A stretch of DNA of 64,000 nt from Sphaerulina vaccinii (taxonomy: Eukaryota > Ascomycota > Dothideomycetes > Mycosphaerellales > Mycosphaerellaceae). The notes beneath the pieces were generated by a model. The model saw only the letters and a list, made by a program, of their open reading frames with translations, ran no database searches and was not told where the DNA came from. The position numbers and the translations under genes were made by a program. How positions within the stretch are numbered: the stretch's first letter is position 1; every line of letters starts with the position of its first letter. Location of the stretch: positions 434,001 through 498,000 of the forward strand of contig JAKUDP010000013.1 of assembly GCA_022570795.1 (NCBI GenBank), in the 5' to 3' direction. Of this stretch, positions 43,945 to 55,683 are shown one piece after another.

Positions 43945-44986
43945 TCAGGCAGTAACGATCGTGCCGTCGCGGATGCGACGAATCATTGGTGTGGCAGGAA
44001 TGGGGTGCAGATCTGACTTACGCTGCTGGAACAGCGGGCACATGGTGTCCACCTCTTTCAGGAGTTCATGGGCATCGCTGAGTCCAAAGAACTCAACATG
44101 GAAGTGCAGCAAGCCAGCAGGGTCCTGGTCGAGAGCCAGCACCTCGCTGAAGCGGTGTACGAGGGTGGGGATGTCCTGAATGAGTGCTTGCTGGTCTTGC
44201 ATGGCTATCGCGACAGCCAAAAGAACATATTGCCGGGACTTATAACCCTTGGTAGGCAACCAGCCAATGACTGTACACTCGCAGGAGTGTTGCGAGAAGA
44301 GGCTGTGTTCGCTGGACGGTGGTTGTCAGCAGGGTATGAAGTGAGAATGTGCGCCAGCGTCCACTTACGTGTCGAACGACGAGAAGTTTTGCCGCCATTG
44401 GCCTTCTTCTTGTCCTTCTGGTTCAAACGCTTTCCCTATCAACTCTTGCAAGCCATTGGCCTTCTTCTTTGCGGGCAGACTTGGACTCGGCGACTCGGCG
44501 TGCGTGAGGAGACGAGAGATGTCGGAGAAAGTAGGTTGCTTGATGCAGACGTTGCAGATCCGCTCTTCCTGTGATTCAAAGTCAGTATCGCGCAGGCTTT
44601 GTTGTGGGTGACACTCTGCTCAGGAGATCAATCTTACGCTGAGCGACCAACTCATCGAGAGATGCGCCAGGATCCGCCTGCAAGATCGAGCCGACCTTTT
44701 GTGTGGTCCCGCTCCGCAGCAGAGACCAGAGAGAAGAAGGCGGCGGCGACGAGTGCCATTCCTGGTCGTGCGCCTTAGCGCCACATCCTCTGCGAAGTGG
44801 ATTGGAGTGTGCATTGTAGCAGCTTACCGCTTCATGCTGTGCGAAAAGAGTGATGTGATGTTGTTGGTGGTGTGGAATGTTGAGGAGAAGGTGAGAGTGC
44901 GAAAGAGAAGTCGTGTGTGGTGAAAGTGAGAACTTGGCAAGCTTCAAGAAGTGATCAAACAGACATAAATTTCCCTCGCTGACCAT
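43945..44986 (-). CDS. Zinc-finger-like protein of unknown role, three exons
   Basis: Exon 3 (44311-43945), intron 44368-44312 (57 bp, GTAAGT, GCTGAC, CCAG), exon 2 (about 44568-44369), then an intron of about 70 bp (GTAAGATTG...) and exon 1 upward. Exon 2 holds RICNVCIKQPTFSDISRLLT then HAESPS, the 'CxxC...F.D.S.LLTH' shape of a fungal C2H2-like finger. Exon 3 gives FSQHSCECTVIGWLPTKGYK, QALIQDIPTLVHRFSEVLAL and LHFHVEFFGLSDAHELLKEV. Exon 1 most likely reads SSLWSLLRSGTTQKVGSILQ then LDELVAQ; this frame joins exon 2 only if the acceptor is 4 nt downstream (GGAAG), so the start and first junction are unsure. I do not recognise the whole protein. Confidence 0.5.
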
Positions 44987-45604
44987 CTTCTCATCGACAA
45001 GCGCGGTAACACCACTTCTGAAGAGGCCATTATGAACCTAAAAGTCAGCTCCGTCGCCTCATGTAGTCAAATCCACCATATTGTGCAAAATGTGGCCTGT
45101 ACTGTGATCTTTATGTCAATATAGCAAAAATATTCCGACCTCACCCTGAATCGACCACAACAACAACAACGCTGCTGAGCAAAGCAAGATGACTGTTAGT
45201 AGAGCAAAACGGTAGATGGGTTGCCACACCCAAATCCCGGGAACATCACCTACGGTAATGGCAAGGGACGTCGATGAAATAGACCAGCTCTTCCTGTCGT
45301 TGTACACCTCACACCGATGATTGGCTGTTCATTGCCAATTGGGCCATCGAAACAGAACGGTTACATACCTTCATAATGAGGGACGAACGTGGACCTGCGG
45401 CGCTACTAAGGCTCCGGGCACCGGTGAGGTCCAAACAGTGGGAACTTCTCGTCTGCATTCAAACAGCGACTGTGGATGTCAAGCTCGACGCGCGAAATAG
45501 CCTCATCAGCTCATCGTCAACAGCCACAGCAGCATCGGTAGCTCGAAAGCACCAACACCCATTTCAACCCTCAGCGGAGAATCGAGAACGAGATCAAGGC
45601 GTGC
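44987..45604. other. No gene recognised
   Basis: Upstream region of the zinc-finger-like gene and a plus-strand frame (45376-45699) with plausible but unassignable composition. Confidence 0.35.
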
Positions 45605-45942
45605 ATGATGACAGACCTCAAGAATCTAGTTGTGCGCGCTGTGAGCTCGCTGGCAGGGTTATGTGTATCTTTGACACGCGACTCGACGACAGCAGCTAAC
45701 TCTTTGCGCAGAAGATGGCCGCGCACCAGGCCAGTCAGTCGACAGACGAGCCAGGAGAGGTTCCGCAGCAGGAGAAGACCCGCTGGCATTGCCTCCGATG
45801 CATCCTTTGTGGTTGCACCGACAAAGAGGTCGAACAAAGCGAAGATGGATCGCAACTGAGCACCCCTGCCCTCACAGTGGGATCCTCAGCGTCGAGTTCC
45901 AACAGTAGGTGGAGTCACTCTCATCTTCTGGAGCAGCGTTGA
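45605..45942 (+). CDS. Hypothetical protein, two exons
   Basis: ATG 45605, then MMTDLKNLVVRA, a possible 71-bp intron (45641-45711: GTGAGC, GCTAAC, GCGCAG), then KMAAHQASQSTDEPGEVPQQ and a Cys-rich WHCLRCILCGCTDKE that could bind zinc. 88 residues if complete. The frame is also open upstream (RRIENEIKAC), so a 5' exon may be missing. Supported only by splice signals and amino-acid composition. Confidence 0.3.
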
Positions 45943-46143
45943 CGTAGACGACAGGCGAGAGGCCATCACCAACCATTCCCCTCACAGCACAGCGATAAGC
46001 GATTCCCAGCGCAGCAAGCGTTTCGGTGGTGGACTGCCGCTCGCAGAGCCTGACCTCTAGACTCGCATCTCGAGGAATCTGTCGCCATTGCAGCACACTA
46101 ATGGTCTCCGAACCACGACCAGGCCAACGAGCTTAACGAGAGT

Positions 46144-47509
46144 GTGCTGAGTGCAGGACGAAGCACTGGCAGAGAGCGGCACAGCATGCGGCCGAGCATT
46201 GAGATGGCAGTGACAGCAGCAGCAGCAGTATCAGGTGCACTGGCCTTCAACAGAACAGTGCTCCGCTTGCAGATAGCACGTGCACGTATCGATGAAGCGC
46301 GACAAACTCCTTCACAACCACTTTTGCATACCACCTCGAAAATGACTGCATTGCTCCAAGCTCTAAGCGCAACACCTTCCGACGACAGCACTCACGACGA
46401 TAAGCGTGTGCTTCAGAGACGACGGGCATGACACAAGTGCTACAATAGCGCTGCAGGTTTAAGTGGCCGGCGGGTCAATCCAGTAAGTGAAGCGGCGAAG
46501 CTGAGACCCTCGTCAAGTGCAGACGCCTCCGACATCTGCACATCGTTGCCAGTGGATGGCTCGAGCCCCGATCACCACTCCGAAACTAACATGTTGCCTG
46601 ATTGCTGATCCGGCGCGACTGCCACAAGGTGGTGGTCCGCCGTAAGTTGAAGAAAGCCGAGCCAGCGCAGCCATCTCCATGCGACAACCACAACACCGCT
46701 GACTCCGGGCTTCAGCACGGAAGAAGCGCAAGAAGCGACGTTGGTGCGCCGTCAATTCCTTCAACTGAAGTAGACGAAGATAGTCATGATTTTGGGCAAG
46801 TGAAGTGGCGAAGCGAAGACACCTCCTCCTCGAACATCTCGACACCACTTCTACCAGACGACTCGAGCTCAGGCAACACTTCCAGAATTCGGGTCGGCTC
46901 CTATCGAGCGCACTTTCAGCAATGCCAGCATACGCAGGACAGACATTTGAAGGAGCTTGATCGCCAAATTGCTGTCAGGGCAGAGCACAATTCGACTACC
47001 ACAGCCGAGATCAGGATCGAGAGAATGGGTGTCGCCTGCAACGCCTTCTTCCGTCATCTGCGCGACCATCACACGCTGGCGATGACAGCAGAACATGCGC
47101 AGAATCACAGCTCCAGATCAAGCGTAGGTTGCGCCGCTCGATGAGTTTCGCATCAAAAGGTAAGAGGACCTGAAGGTTCCAGAGCGCATCATTCGTCTCC
47201 CGAACATGTCGTCTCCTTCTCAACGACAACACCAGCCGGTCCGCCTTGATTGCGCGGATTTCGCTCGAAGGCAGAGCGCCCGCAGGCAAGTCCTCCACTG
47301 GCTCAATCTCCTTCTACAACACATCATCACCCTCGCTCCTTGTCAGCTCTTCAGATGCAAGTACATCCGATGCCACAGTGGCAGTCTGTGTGGCAGACTC
47401 TGCCACAGACCTGCTCAGCATGCTGTATCCGGAGTGGGTGCCCTTTTTCATAATTTCACCACGGCAACATGATCAGCTTGAGCGGCAAGTCGTCCAGCAC
47501 GTTGAGTGA
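46144..47509 (+). other. Coding-like open frames, gene model not resolved
   Basis: Three plus-strand open stretches have Ser/Thr/Asp/Ala-rich composition: 46144-46431 (AVTAAAAVSGALAFNRTVLR), 46602-47144 (VKWRSEDTSSSNISTPLLPD, then ELDRQIAVRAEHNSTTTAEI) and 47246-47509 (VAVCVADSATDLLSMLYPEW). They lie in different frames and could be exons of one fast-evolving protein, but I could not join them with consistent splice sites. No domain is recognised. Confidence 0.3.
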
Positions 47510-48809
47510 AATGCCCTCTTCAGCAGCTGGAAGAGCAAGAATAGGCACCGCAGATCAGTATTTTCCGCGCCGTTCTGGTTTGGGAAGTGGTGTGCGTCTT
47601 TGCAGGCGGCGTTTCTAAGGCTCCCAACGTACACGATGACCTCTTCGTGAGCACTGATGAGCACGATGGAAGACATCTTGTCCACTGAACGAATATTAGA
47701 AGCTGGCAGTCGACGACATGGGTATGCCTAAGCATTGCGACTTCGGTGGCCGCCAAGCTCTCGTGCGAACTCTATGAAAAAGCGGTACAGCCTGTACCAA
47801 GACCGCGTGCTGGGTCGTGCGGACCTTCTTTTTGAGCTGCTCCAGAGTGTATGTCGTTGGCTGAGTATGTTGGCTGAGCTTGATATAACTGCTTGGGCAA
47901 GCTGAGCTGGTGGTACATGTTGATCCAGATTGGCGAGCATCGCGTGCAAGCCACAGATCCCTTATCAGAGTCTGTCGCGAAGGGTATATCGCTTCAGGTA
48001 GTCTTCGAGAGAGCTGCATAAGCCTCGTGCCGCCTGCATGCTTCGATAGGCTCTGTCGGAGGCATGACCTCTTGAAGAAAGTCTTCTCCGTACTCCGGAT
48101 TCACGGGTCTGGCAGTCCTAACGGCTTTGAGATCGTATACCGGGCAGATCAGAAGCATAGTGAGGATCAGGACATCCCTATGCCTTTTGTATCATGGACT
48201 ATGCCGAGACCTTCCGTCTGATAGCATTGCTGGTACGCCCTTGCTTCGAAGGAGGTCTTGGCCAACAGGCTGGGCCCAGGGTCTGGAATATTCAGTATGG
48301 AAACGGGCGTGCAAATATGCAAGCTGCCATGTCTGTGACAGTCATTGTGGCAGCGCATCGCAGCGTCTGGCAGAGTCGGGAGTATGCCATGGATATAGGC
48401 CTAGGCATCTCGTGCCGCATTCTCAGATGTGAGGTCTGTCTCCAGGACGAAGCTCTGGAATGCTCATCCTATAGGAGACGAGGTGATCGTGGTGGTGGAA
48501 CGATGGTGATTGGTCCAGTGGGCTGTTGCTTTGGCATGAGTCTCGCCCAGCAGCTTGTTTGAGCGTCCTATCCCTCGCACTTGCTACACCAGCATTGCTC
48601 TTGCCTATGCTGAGCCCCGACTTGCTTGATACCATTGCACTGCCCTCACCAGCAAGCACGTTGAGTCTGCAGAGAAGGGAGAAGGCATTTGAGACAGAGT
48701 TTCACTCGGACATCCCCACATCCCTCGCGTCGATCCAGGCGCGTCTCTGACCACGCTTGGCTTTGAGCTTCAACAACAACATTTGAACATTGCTACAAGC
48801 AACGCGACA
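47510..48809. other. No gene recognised
   Basis: Overlapping frames on both strands, none with a motif. The last few hundred bases form the 5' region of the ASH1-type gene; its leader is CA-rich (CAACAACAACATTTG) as in many fungal 5' ends. Confidence 0.4.
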
Positions 48810-51225
48810 ATGGCAGACCACAATTCGTCCTTCTCGGATACAGCAGCAATGGACATCGACGACGCGTCCGAGCAGCTGGCAGCATCCACGCCACCAACAA
48901 GCGTCGGAGACGACAGCAGCACACACGACACCAACGAGAACGCGTCCAGCGGTGGCCGTGCAAAGCGCCAGCGAAGGTCAATGAACTACAACGTCAAGGA
49001 CCTATCCGATGCCCAAGCCTCTCAGGAGACACTCCGACCACCCACGAAAATCAGCAAACCCCGCAAGGCCTCGGGACTATCTGGCCGCACCCTCGTCGAG
49101 AAGCGCAACGAAAGTCCACCAGACGAGCTCGAAAACGAGGATATCAACATGGAGCTAGTAGATGACCTGGAGAAGATGCTGGCCCGCTCACCCAGAGGCA
49201 AGGGCGCTGTGAAGCCGAAGAAGGCGGAGAGACGTCAAAGCATCATGGGCCGCGCTAAGAGTGCTGCCTCCGTCCTCGGAAAGAGAACTCGCGACGTCTT
49301 CGAAGCTGGTAAGAAGAAGCTAGGCATGGTTGACGAGGAAGACGCCCCAAAGAAGAGCAAGCTCCTGCGAGAGCTTGACACAGGCGCAGGAGGTCTGTGG
49401 GACGAGCTGGACCTCGAAGCTCTTGCTCTTGCGGAGAAAGCAGCACAACCACCACCAGCGAAGCGCCCAAGAACAACAACCACGAAGAAGGATGCCCCCA
49501 AATCTGCACCCAAAGCCCCGATGCCCCTCCCAGTCGATTTCGATTTGATGCAGAAGACATCGAGTGGCGTCCTGCTTAGGAAGTATCATAACCAGGCACT
49601 CTACGCTGGCCAGGAAGCGTACGTCGCTACCACGAAGCCTTCTAAGCAGGCGAAATTGCAGAAGAAGACGGCCGACTCTCCCGAGCCCGCCACCGAGAAC
49701 GGCCAATCCACGACGAAACACCTGAACTTCGGGCTGCCCATGTTTGACAAATTCGACAAGGAGGTTGACTTCAAAGTTCCATACGACATCCACGGCCCGA
49801 CCCAAATCAAATCCATGCAGGAGAAGCCTCCAAAGTACACTATAATTGACAAGAACAGGCCAGTCGGCGATGCAAAGCGCATGTGGAAGGGCAAGAAACA
49901 AGATTATGTGTCCTACTGCATCTGCAAGCCCGAGACAGGCTGTGACGAAGGATGCTTGAACAGAAGCATGGAGTATGAATGCGATCCGTCCAACTGCAGA
50001 CTTACTGCCGATGTGTGTGGTAACAGACCATTCTACGAGCTTGAGGTGCGTGCCAAGAAGAACACTGCCTTCGACAGGGGCGTTGAGGTTGTCAAGACAG
50101 AGAAGCGAGGACATGGTGTGCGCGCTACTCGTTGGTTCCAACCAGGGCAGATCATCATGGAGTATACTGGCGAGGTCATTACAGAAGCAGAATGCCAAAA
50201 GAGAATGGCCACGACCTACCAAAACGCAGCATGCTACTATGTCATGGAAATGGAGAAAGGCTTGATCTTAGACGGCAAGAAAGGTAGCCTCGCCCGCTTC
50301 ATCAACCACTCCTGCGACCCAAACTGCGAAGTCAAGATGACCATGGTTGGACGAGAGCAGCAGCGGCGGATTGGCATCTATGCTGGCGCTCAGGGCATTA
50401 TGACCGGCGAGGAGCTCTCTTACGACTACAACTTCCAGAATTTCAACAACCAGACTAAGCAGGCTTGCTATTGCGGTGGTCAGCGATGCCGTGGATATCT
50501 TGGAAAGAGGCTCACAGAGAGTGAGGTCAAGAAGCTCAACGTGAAAGACCAGCAGAAGATGCGCCAGATGATGGAGGAGGCCCAACAGCGTGCAGAGGTT
50601 GAAGCTGCCAAGAAGCAGGCTCAGGTTGAGCGTGGTTCTGGCTGGAAAGGATGGGCGATGGTAGAAGACGTTGCCGAGGAGCTGGCCGAGAAGCAGCGTA
50701 AGAAGAAGGAACTTGAGGCTAACTCTGCTCGCGCTCGTCGCATGGCAAAGAGAGAGGGAAAGGAGGTTTCATCGTAAGTATCACAAACATAAGCTAGCAT
50801 GGTGCGTAATGCAATTGGTACTAACAGTATCTGTCCCTGCCAGTAGCTCCGTTGCACCACCAGCTACTGTTGCCACAGCTCAACAGTCTCGGAAGAAGGC
50901 TGTACCACGACCAAAGAAAAGTGTTTCCGTTGCTGAGGAAACCACACCACCTGAGGAAGCGGATGAGAGCGACGAGGATATGAAGATGGAAGTGGTGCAG
51001 AACATCTCGCGTATCACCAAGGAGACAGTGGTCTCCGTGAAGCAGTCCACCGAGGTTGAAGTCACCAAGGCAGAGGATACCGCTTCCGAGATCGTCGTCT
51101 CCGCCATGCCAAAGCGCACACAGAGCGTGCGCGATCGAGTGAAGCAAGCGATTTCGAGCGTCAGCAGTGGTGGCATGAAGTCACTTAAGCAGAGCACGCT
51201 TAACTTTGCGAAGCGTTCTGCATAA
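48810..51225 (+). CDS. ash1: ASH1-type histone H3K36 methyltransferase (SET domain)
   Basis: 781 residues from exons 48810-50773 and 50844-51225, with a 70-bp intron (GTAAGT...CCTGCCAG) in phase. The N-terminal half is basic and Ser/Lys-rich with nuclear-localisation-like KRPR and KPKKAERR. The AWS domain follows (from about residue 368: YCICKPETGCDEGCLN, then CDPSNCRL and CGNRPF), then SET (about 414-545) with GHGVRATRWF, IIMEYTGEVI, the cofactor motif RFINHSCDPNCEV and catalytic-pocket ELSYDYNF, then post-SET CYCGGQRCRGYLG. The order AWS-SET-post-SET without WW or SRI modules points to ASH1 rather than SET2. In fungi ASH1 deposits H3K36me2 and helps silence AT-rich, subtelomeric-like chromatin. 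After SET come Lys/Glu-rich helices and a C-terminus KQSTLNFAKRSA. The ATG at 48810 is the first in frame. Confidence 0.9.
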
Positions 51226-52096
51226 CCTGCTCGACTGTGGCATTCGAGTACGATGGGTAGCAGCGATAGAAAACTGGCGTTGTTCTGGAGAAGCGGGTTC
51301 TAGCGTTTTGGCGGCATTGTGAGGTACTCACGCATACTTTGGACTTAATGCATTCGACGTCTTCTTCTAGCCCTTCTCCTTTGTTTCCTAGGGTAAGTAG
51401 CTAACACATAGCTCGACTCCACGGAAGTCTTACAGGCTCTGGCAACCAGGACTCAAGCAACGCAAGAGACAATGGCCAGATACGGACTTCACCTTGGACT
51501 TCGCCATTTCAAGTGATATGGTGTACACCAGCTCCACTGCGGCAGATCAGACTATGCGAGACTGAAGCCGACTCTGCTAGAGATGAACGTACCAAGACAC
51601 TCAAGGTACACAAGTGCTGGGGACGCAAGATGCGAGCTTCGCGGAGACAACAAGCGAGAAATAGCTAGGGATGATATGTGTGCTGCTCAGAACAATGGTC
51701 TGGCATGGTCTGGTGCTCTTTCGAAACCTCCGAACCAAGCCTATGGGTCTCCTGCTCCGCTGCTTACCGCAATGATCTACAACTCTGTGATGAATTTATG
51801 GGCCGTACAGCTGTCCTTGGCTTGAAGTAGCTTATCGTAAAAGCGGCAATACTCAAGATTGTGACAAGATCATCATTGCACACCGCGTTTTCGGCTAAAT
51901 CAAGATGAGATTACAACACTTCTCACGGCCCAGGTTAGCCGCAGAGAGTGAAATGTGCAGACCACCGTCACTTTCTACTGCTGGCTGAGACGACGGCACT
52001 CGACGACACTTCTACACGTCAAAATAACGAGCGGGCGCCGTTTGCATTCCAGAGTCATCGCTATTACAAGTCAAAGTACTGCGGAGAACGAGAGCA
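51226..52096. other. Intergenic, no gene recognised
   Basis: 3' region of the ASH1-type gene and 5' region of the next gene. One 80-codon frame (51583-51825) has no motif. Confidence 0.4.
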
Positions 52097-53331
52097 ATGC
52101 CTGAGCCACAAATTGCAAGCCCAACAGGGGCGTACCATATGGCACATCCAGCACTCATGCCGCTCATCTCAGCATCCAACAGCCACTCTGTAATCGAAGA
52201 CAGCTCGAAGATGGCGCTCCGCAAGGACATCTCCAGGCTGATTACACCATGGCTCGACAAACCACAGAAGCCGCCCTACACCGAAGCCGAGCTGGCAATC
52301 TTTGCCATTATCCCTAGCGACGCAGCATATCACACCACTGCCAGCGTTGGGCGCTGGATGATAGCGAACTTCAGATATTACCGCCATTGTATCAGATCAG
52401 CCTCGGACAATTTCGTGGGCACGGAAATGTGGAGCATCTACTTCGCGCTGGCGATTCTGCACTTCGACCTACCTTGGGACGTAAGAGACGCCCCAGCCAG
52501 ATCCCATCTAGACGGGCTAGGCTACGAGTTCACGATCCGCCCATCTGCAGCGCGCGTCGTTCTTCCAAGGTGGTTCGAGCCGCCTCGACTTGGCACTTTT
52601 CCTTTCCTCAGGCTATCTGCTGAGCTGCGTAACATGATCTATGATCTGGTTCTGAAGTTCCCGGATCCTGGTATTTTGCTCCATGGAATGGTCGCGACTA
52701 TACCTTTACAGACAGAACATGGCTGCCTGAACATCAACGAAGATCCGTTTCGCGGATTCATGCGAGAAGATGATGAAGAAGAAGAAGAAGAAGAATTCAT
52801 ACGGGATGCAGGTATTTACAGCGGAGGCATGCAAGAAGCTGGGCCCATCAGCAATGTCCTGTCGCTGCTTCGGACGAATAAGCAACTCTACGCAAGAGGG
52901 GCGTCTCACTTCTACGGCTCCAACACTTTCCACTTCAGCGACTTGGCTGCGCAAGGATGCCACACTCAATTGTGGCAATGATCAACAGTGTCCACGTTGA
53001 TATGAAGCTTGGCATGATGGGAGACGTCAATTTCGCTGAGTTGGCTTTGGCGCTGCGCGATCTGGGGCTCAAGAAGCTCAAATTCACAATCAGTACCGAT
53101 GGTCACTGCGACTGGCTGCATTCTTACAACACACGGAAAATACCACATGCCAGGAAACAGCTATCAGACTGGCCAGTAGAGGCACGTAGCTTTGAAAACA
53201 TCCCTGGCATGAGAACATTCGTTGCACTTGCTCGGCCGGCTACAGAGTTACACTTCTACGAAGTTGCTGGTGGTCGATTTCAGACGTTCATCAGGTCTCG
53301 GCTAAGAGCTGACGAGCTCACTGCTCAATGA
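52097..53331 (+). pseudogene. '2EXR'-type F-box-like protein with a frameshift
   Basis: The first frame (52097-52981) gives a 210-residue N-terminal part, then FPFLRLSAELRNMIYDLVLK, the '2EXR' F-box-like signature common in dothideomycetes, an acidic Glu run, and ISNVLSLLRTNKQLYARGAS then HFYGSNTFHFSDLAA. The family continues with a block that lies in another frame here: PHSIVAMINSVHVDMKLG and LRDLGLKKLKFTIS up to 53331. The two frames change over between about 52945 and 52960, where no intron fits, so a one- or two-base indel has cut the protein, or the assembly has an error. All the rest is intact, so the lesion is recent or artefactual. The role of this family is unknown. Confidence 0.7.
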
Positions 53332-53591
53332 GTGTGAGAACCACATCAGGCATGGAGGGTTTCCAATTGGATGCAGCAGTTGATTGCTCTTCAGTCGCTT
53401 CTCTGCGCCTATCGAGAATGAAGAAAAAGTCATGTCGCGTGGTCCCGAAGTCTTAAAGGCCCTCGCTTGGAGCATATGGACCCACTTGAGTGCTTCGTCG
53501 TTGCTGCCATCGCGCCAAGGCCATGGTCCGGCCGAGACATAGCCAAGCTATAATACTAATCAAAGCTGCTCGTTCATATCATCGAGTGAGA

Positions 53592-54390
53592 ATGAAACCA
53601 TTCGCCATGTACTTACTCACTCCTGCCCTCTTCGCAAGCAGCGCCCCCTGCTCACCGAGGAACTCTACCCTTTCCAACGACCTCAGCCAGGCGACCTCCG
53701 CTCCCCATGTCCAGCCTTGCCTCCAACCATGGCATTCTTCCTCGCAATGGCCGTAACATTGACCTAGCCACAGTTGGAGCTGCTGTTCTGTTAGCATACA
53801 ATATGACTTATGAGACCATGCTAGTCGTGGGTACTCCTGGCTTGACAACTTCCACCACTGGAAACGCTTCGACTTTCCACTTGAGTGATCTGGGACAACA
53901 TTCGCCACAAGCTGTCGAACATGATGGAAGTTTGTCGAGAGAAGACGCCTACTTTGGGAGTGGGATATTGCAGAATGAGTTCAGCTGGAAGGCTTGGGGA
54001 AGGACGTTGAATAGTTGGGGAAATGCGAGTATCATCGATATAAGTCGCAGTCTTCACCCTATCGTCCATTTTTTGCTCTCTTACTCAGGCATTTTCCAGT
54101 TCACCATTGCAGCCCACGAACTCAAGTCACGCTTCGACTATGGCGCGAAGTACAACCCGACTTTCAACGCTACATTCGCGAAAACTGGAGCTTTACTTCA
54201 GTACGGATTGATGATGTCTACTTTTGGCAACACTGTCATAGGAGATGGCAATGCAACTTTGATCAAGTACTGGTTTGAGAATGAGAGATTGCCGCTGCAG
54301 TTTGGATGGCAGCCCTCGACGATCGAACTTACCTTGCCGAGCAATTTGTTGTTGGCAGGGAACATCAGTGAGATATGGGATCATTTATGA
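53592..54390 (+). pseudogene. Chloroperoxidase / peroxygenase-family protein with N-terminal frameshifts
   Basis: The C-terminal frame (53707-54390) reads ASNHGILPRNGRNIDLATVG, VEHDGSLSREDAYFGSG (the EHD acid-base Glu of the family), YGAKYNPTFNATFAKTGALL and KYWFENERLPLQFGWQP, all features of haem-thiolate chloroperoxidases/unspecific peroxygenases (secreted, act with H2O2 on organic substrates). The haem-ligand motif is present, but in another frame: YPFQRPQPGDLRSPCPAL at about 53664-53720. A signal-peptide-like MKPFAMYLLTPALFASSAP (from 53592) is in a third frame. Two frame changes within about 120 bp suggest a recently broken gene. A possible in-frame intron (GTCGCAG...TTCCAG near 54046-54111) is also present. 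Sequencing error is an alternative. Confidence 0.7.
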
Positions 54391-54518
54391 GTCGATCTCG
54401 AAGACGACCTATGCAGAACTCCGGAGTGTGTTGAGGTGCGAAACGGCATGGAAAATATCGATTGTGAGAGCCAATGCATCGATGAGTGCGTAGTCGGTTT
54501 TCTATCAGACTTCGGCCA

Positions 54519-55635
54519 TCACTCAGGCTTTTGCCCTATGGTTACAAAGAACTGCGCGTATAGCCCGGTACCAGACACCAATGTCGCTTTCATCTCAGCA
54601 CGCAGCTCTTCTATCTTCCGTCGAACATCCGGTCCTACAGTCTGTCCATCTGTCAAAGCTTTCTCAATGGCATGGTGCAGCATCGGTGGTACAATCTCTG
54701 CGTTGAACTTGCCCATCGCTCGTAATTCCGGCGACTCTTCCGTCTCACCACAGCTAGCAAGTCTGTATGGAAAGACTTGAACATCAACAAAGCCAGCTTT
54801 TCGCATCCAGTCGGCTGCTTTCGCACCGCAGTGTACATCCAGACGCTTCTCAGGACCTTCGAGATTGGCATTGAGACACCGGAGCCACTCCCACTTGTCG
54901 CTGACAACATTGTCTGCAGCATCGCACCAGTCCCAGGAGAGATCATGGATTTCAGCCCAACCGCCTGGCTTTAGCAGAGAGAACTCTTCTTGAACGAAGG
55001 AAGGCCAGTCACTCATGCCTAGGATGAGGAGTCGACTGTACACATAGTCGAAGAGATTCTCATCTTGAGGCAGCTTGCTTGTCCTGGAGTCAATGGGCAG
55101 CCACTCACTGGGCTTCTGGGCAGTGACGTTGCCTTGGAAGAACTGTACGTTTGAGCTGTGAGCTCTGAGCTCTGGTACGCGAGAGAGGTCCAGCCCAATA
55201 CATTCGGCGTTGGGAAGCTTCTCAGACATGAGATCTGTCACGATGCCAGTTCCGCAGCCGATGTCCAAACAGCGAGTTGTTGTAGAAGGAGAAACAGGTG
55301 CATGAAGGACTTTCCCGTGCATCATGTTGGAGAGATGCATGGCTTGTGTTTCCAAACGGAGGTGTTCCTTCGAGCTGCAATTGTAATCAGCACTGGCACA
55401 TTCAACTCTGGTCTATTGGGACTCACTCGTTCGGCAAGCAATACTTCGCCTTCTTGTCGTCGTGGTACGAAGGAACTTGATCCTGGACTTCTACGTTACG
55501 AGCCAGCACCGTCGCACAGTCATCATCAGACTCTTCGCTCGAATCGCTGATCTCCGCGACCTGAATCAAGGCTTGCCTCTTCTCAGAGTTTGGAGTTGCG
55601 ATTGGCCAGTTGCACAGATCTATTGTCGCCGCCAT
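54519..55635 (-). CDS. LaeA-like SAM-dependent methyltransferase
   Basis: 354 residues from exons 55635-55427 and 55374-54519, with a 52-bp intron (GTGAGT...ATTGCAG) in phase. The splice restores KYCLPNDSKEHLRLETQAMH, the 'Y.LPND..E..RL..Q' entry of LaeA/UMTA-type enzymes. Motif I is CLDIGCGTGIVTDLMSEKLP, later GLDLSRVPE, FDYVYSRLLI and EEFSLLKPGGWAEIHDLSWD. LaeA-type proteins act in the nucleus on secondary metabolism and development, but many relatives are pathway enzymes. The acidic N-terminus ISDSSEESDDD is unremarkable. ATG 55635 is used; 55683 in the same frame is possible. The neighbours are the chloroperoxidase (convergent) and an O-methyltransferase (divergent, about 790 bp between starts). 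Confidence 0.85.
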
Positions 55636-55683
55636 AGTGTAAGTTGAGATCCTGGAGATGGAAAGAGAATGGGTTTCCAGCAT

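Noticed and set aside
49320..50222. 300-codon antisense open frame opposite the ASH1-type gene
   Set aside because: It overlaps strongly conserved SET-domain coding sequence and has no domain. Long antisense frames are common opposite codon-biased genes.
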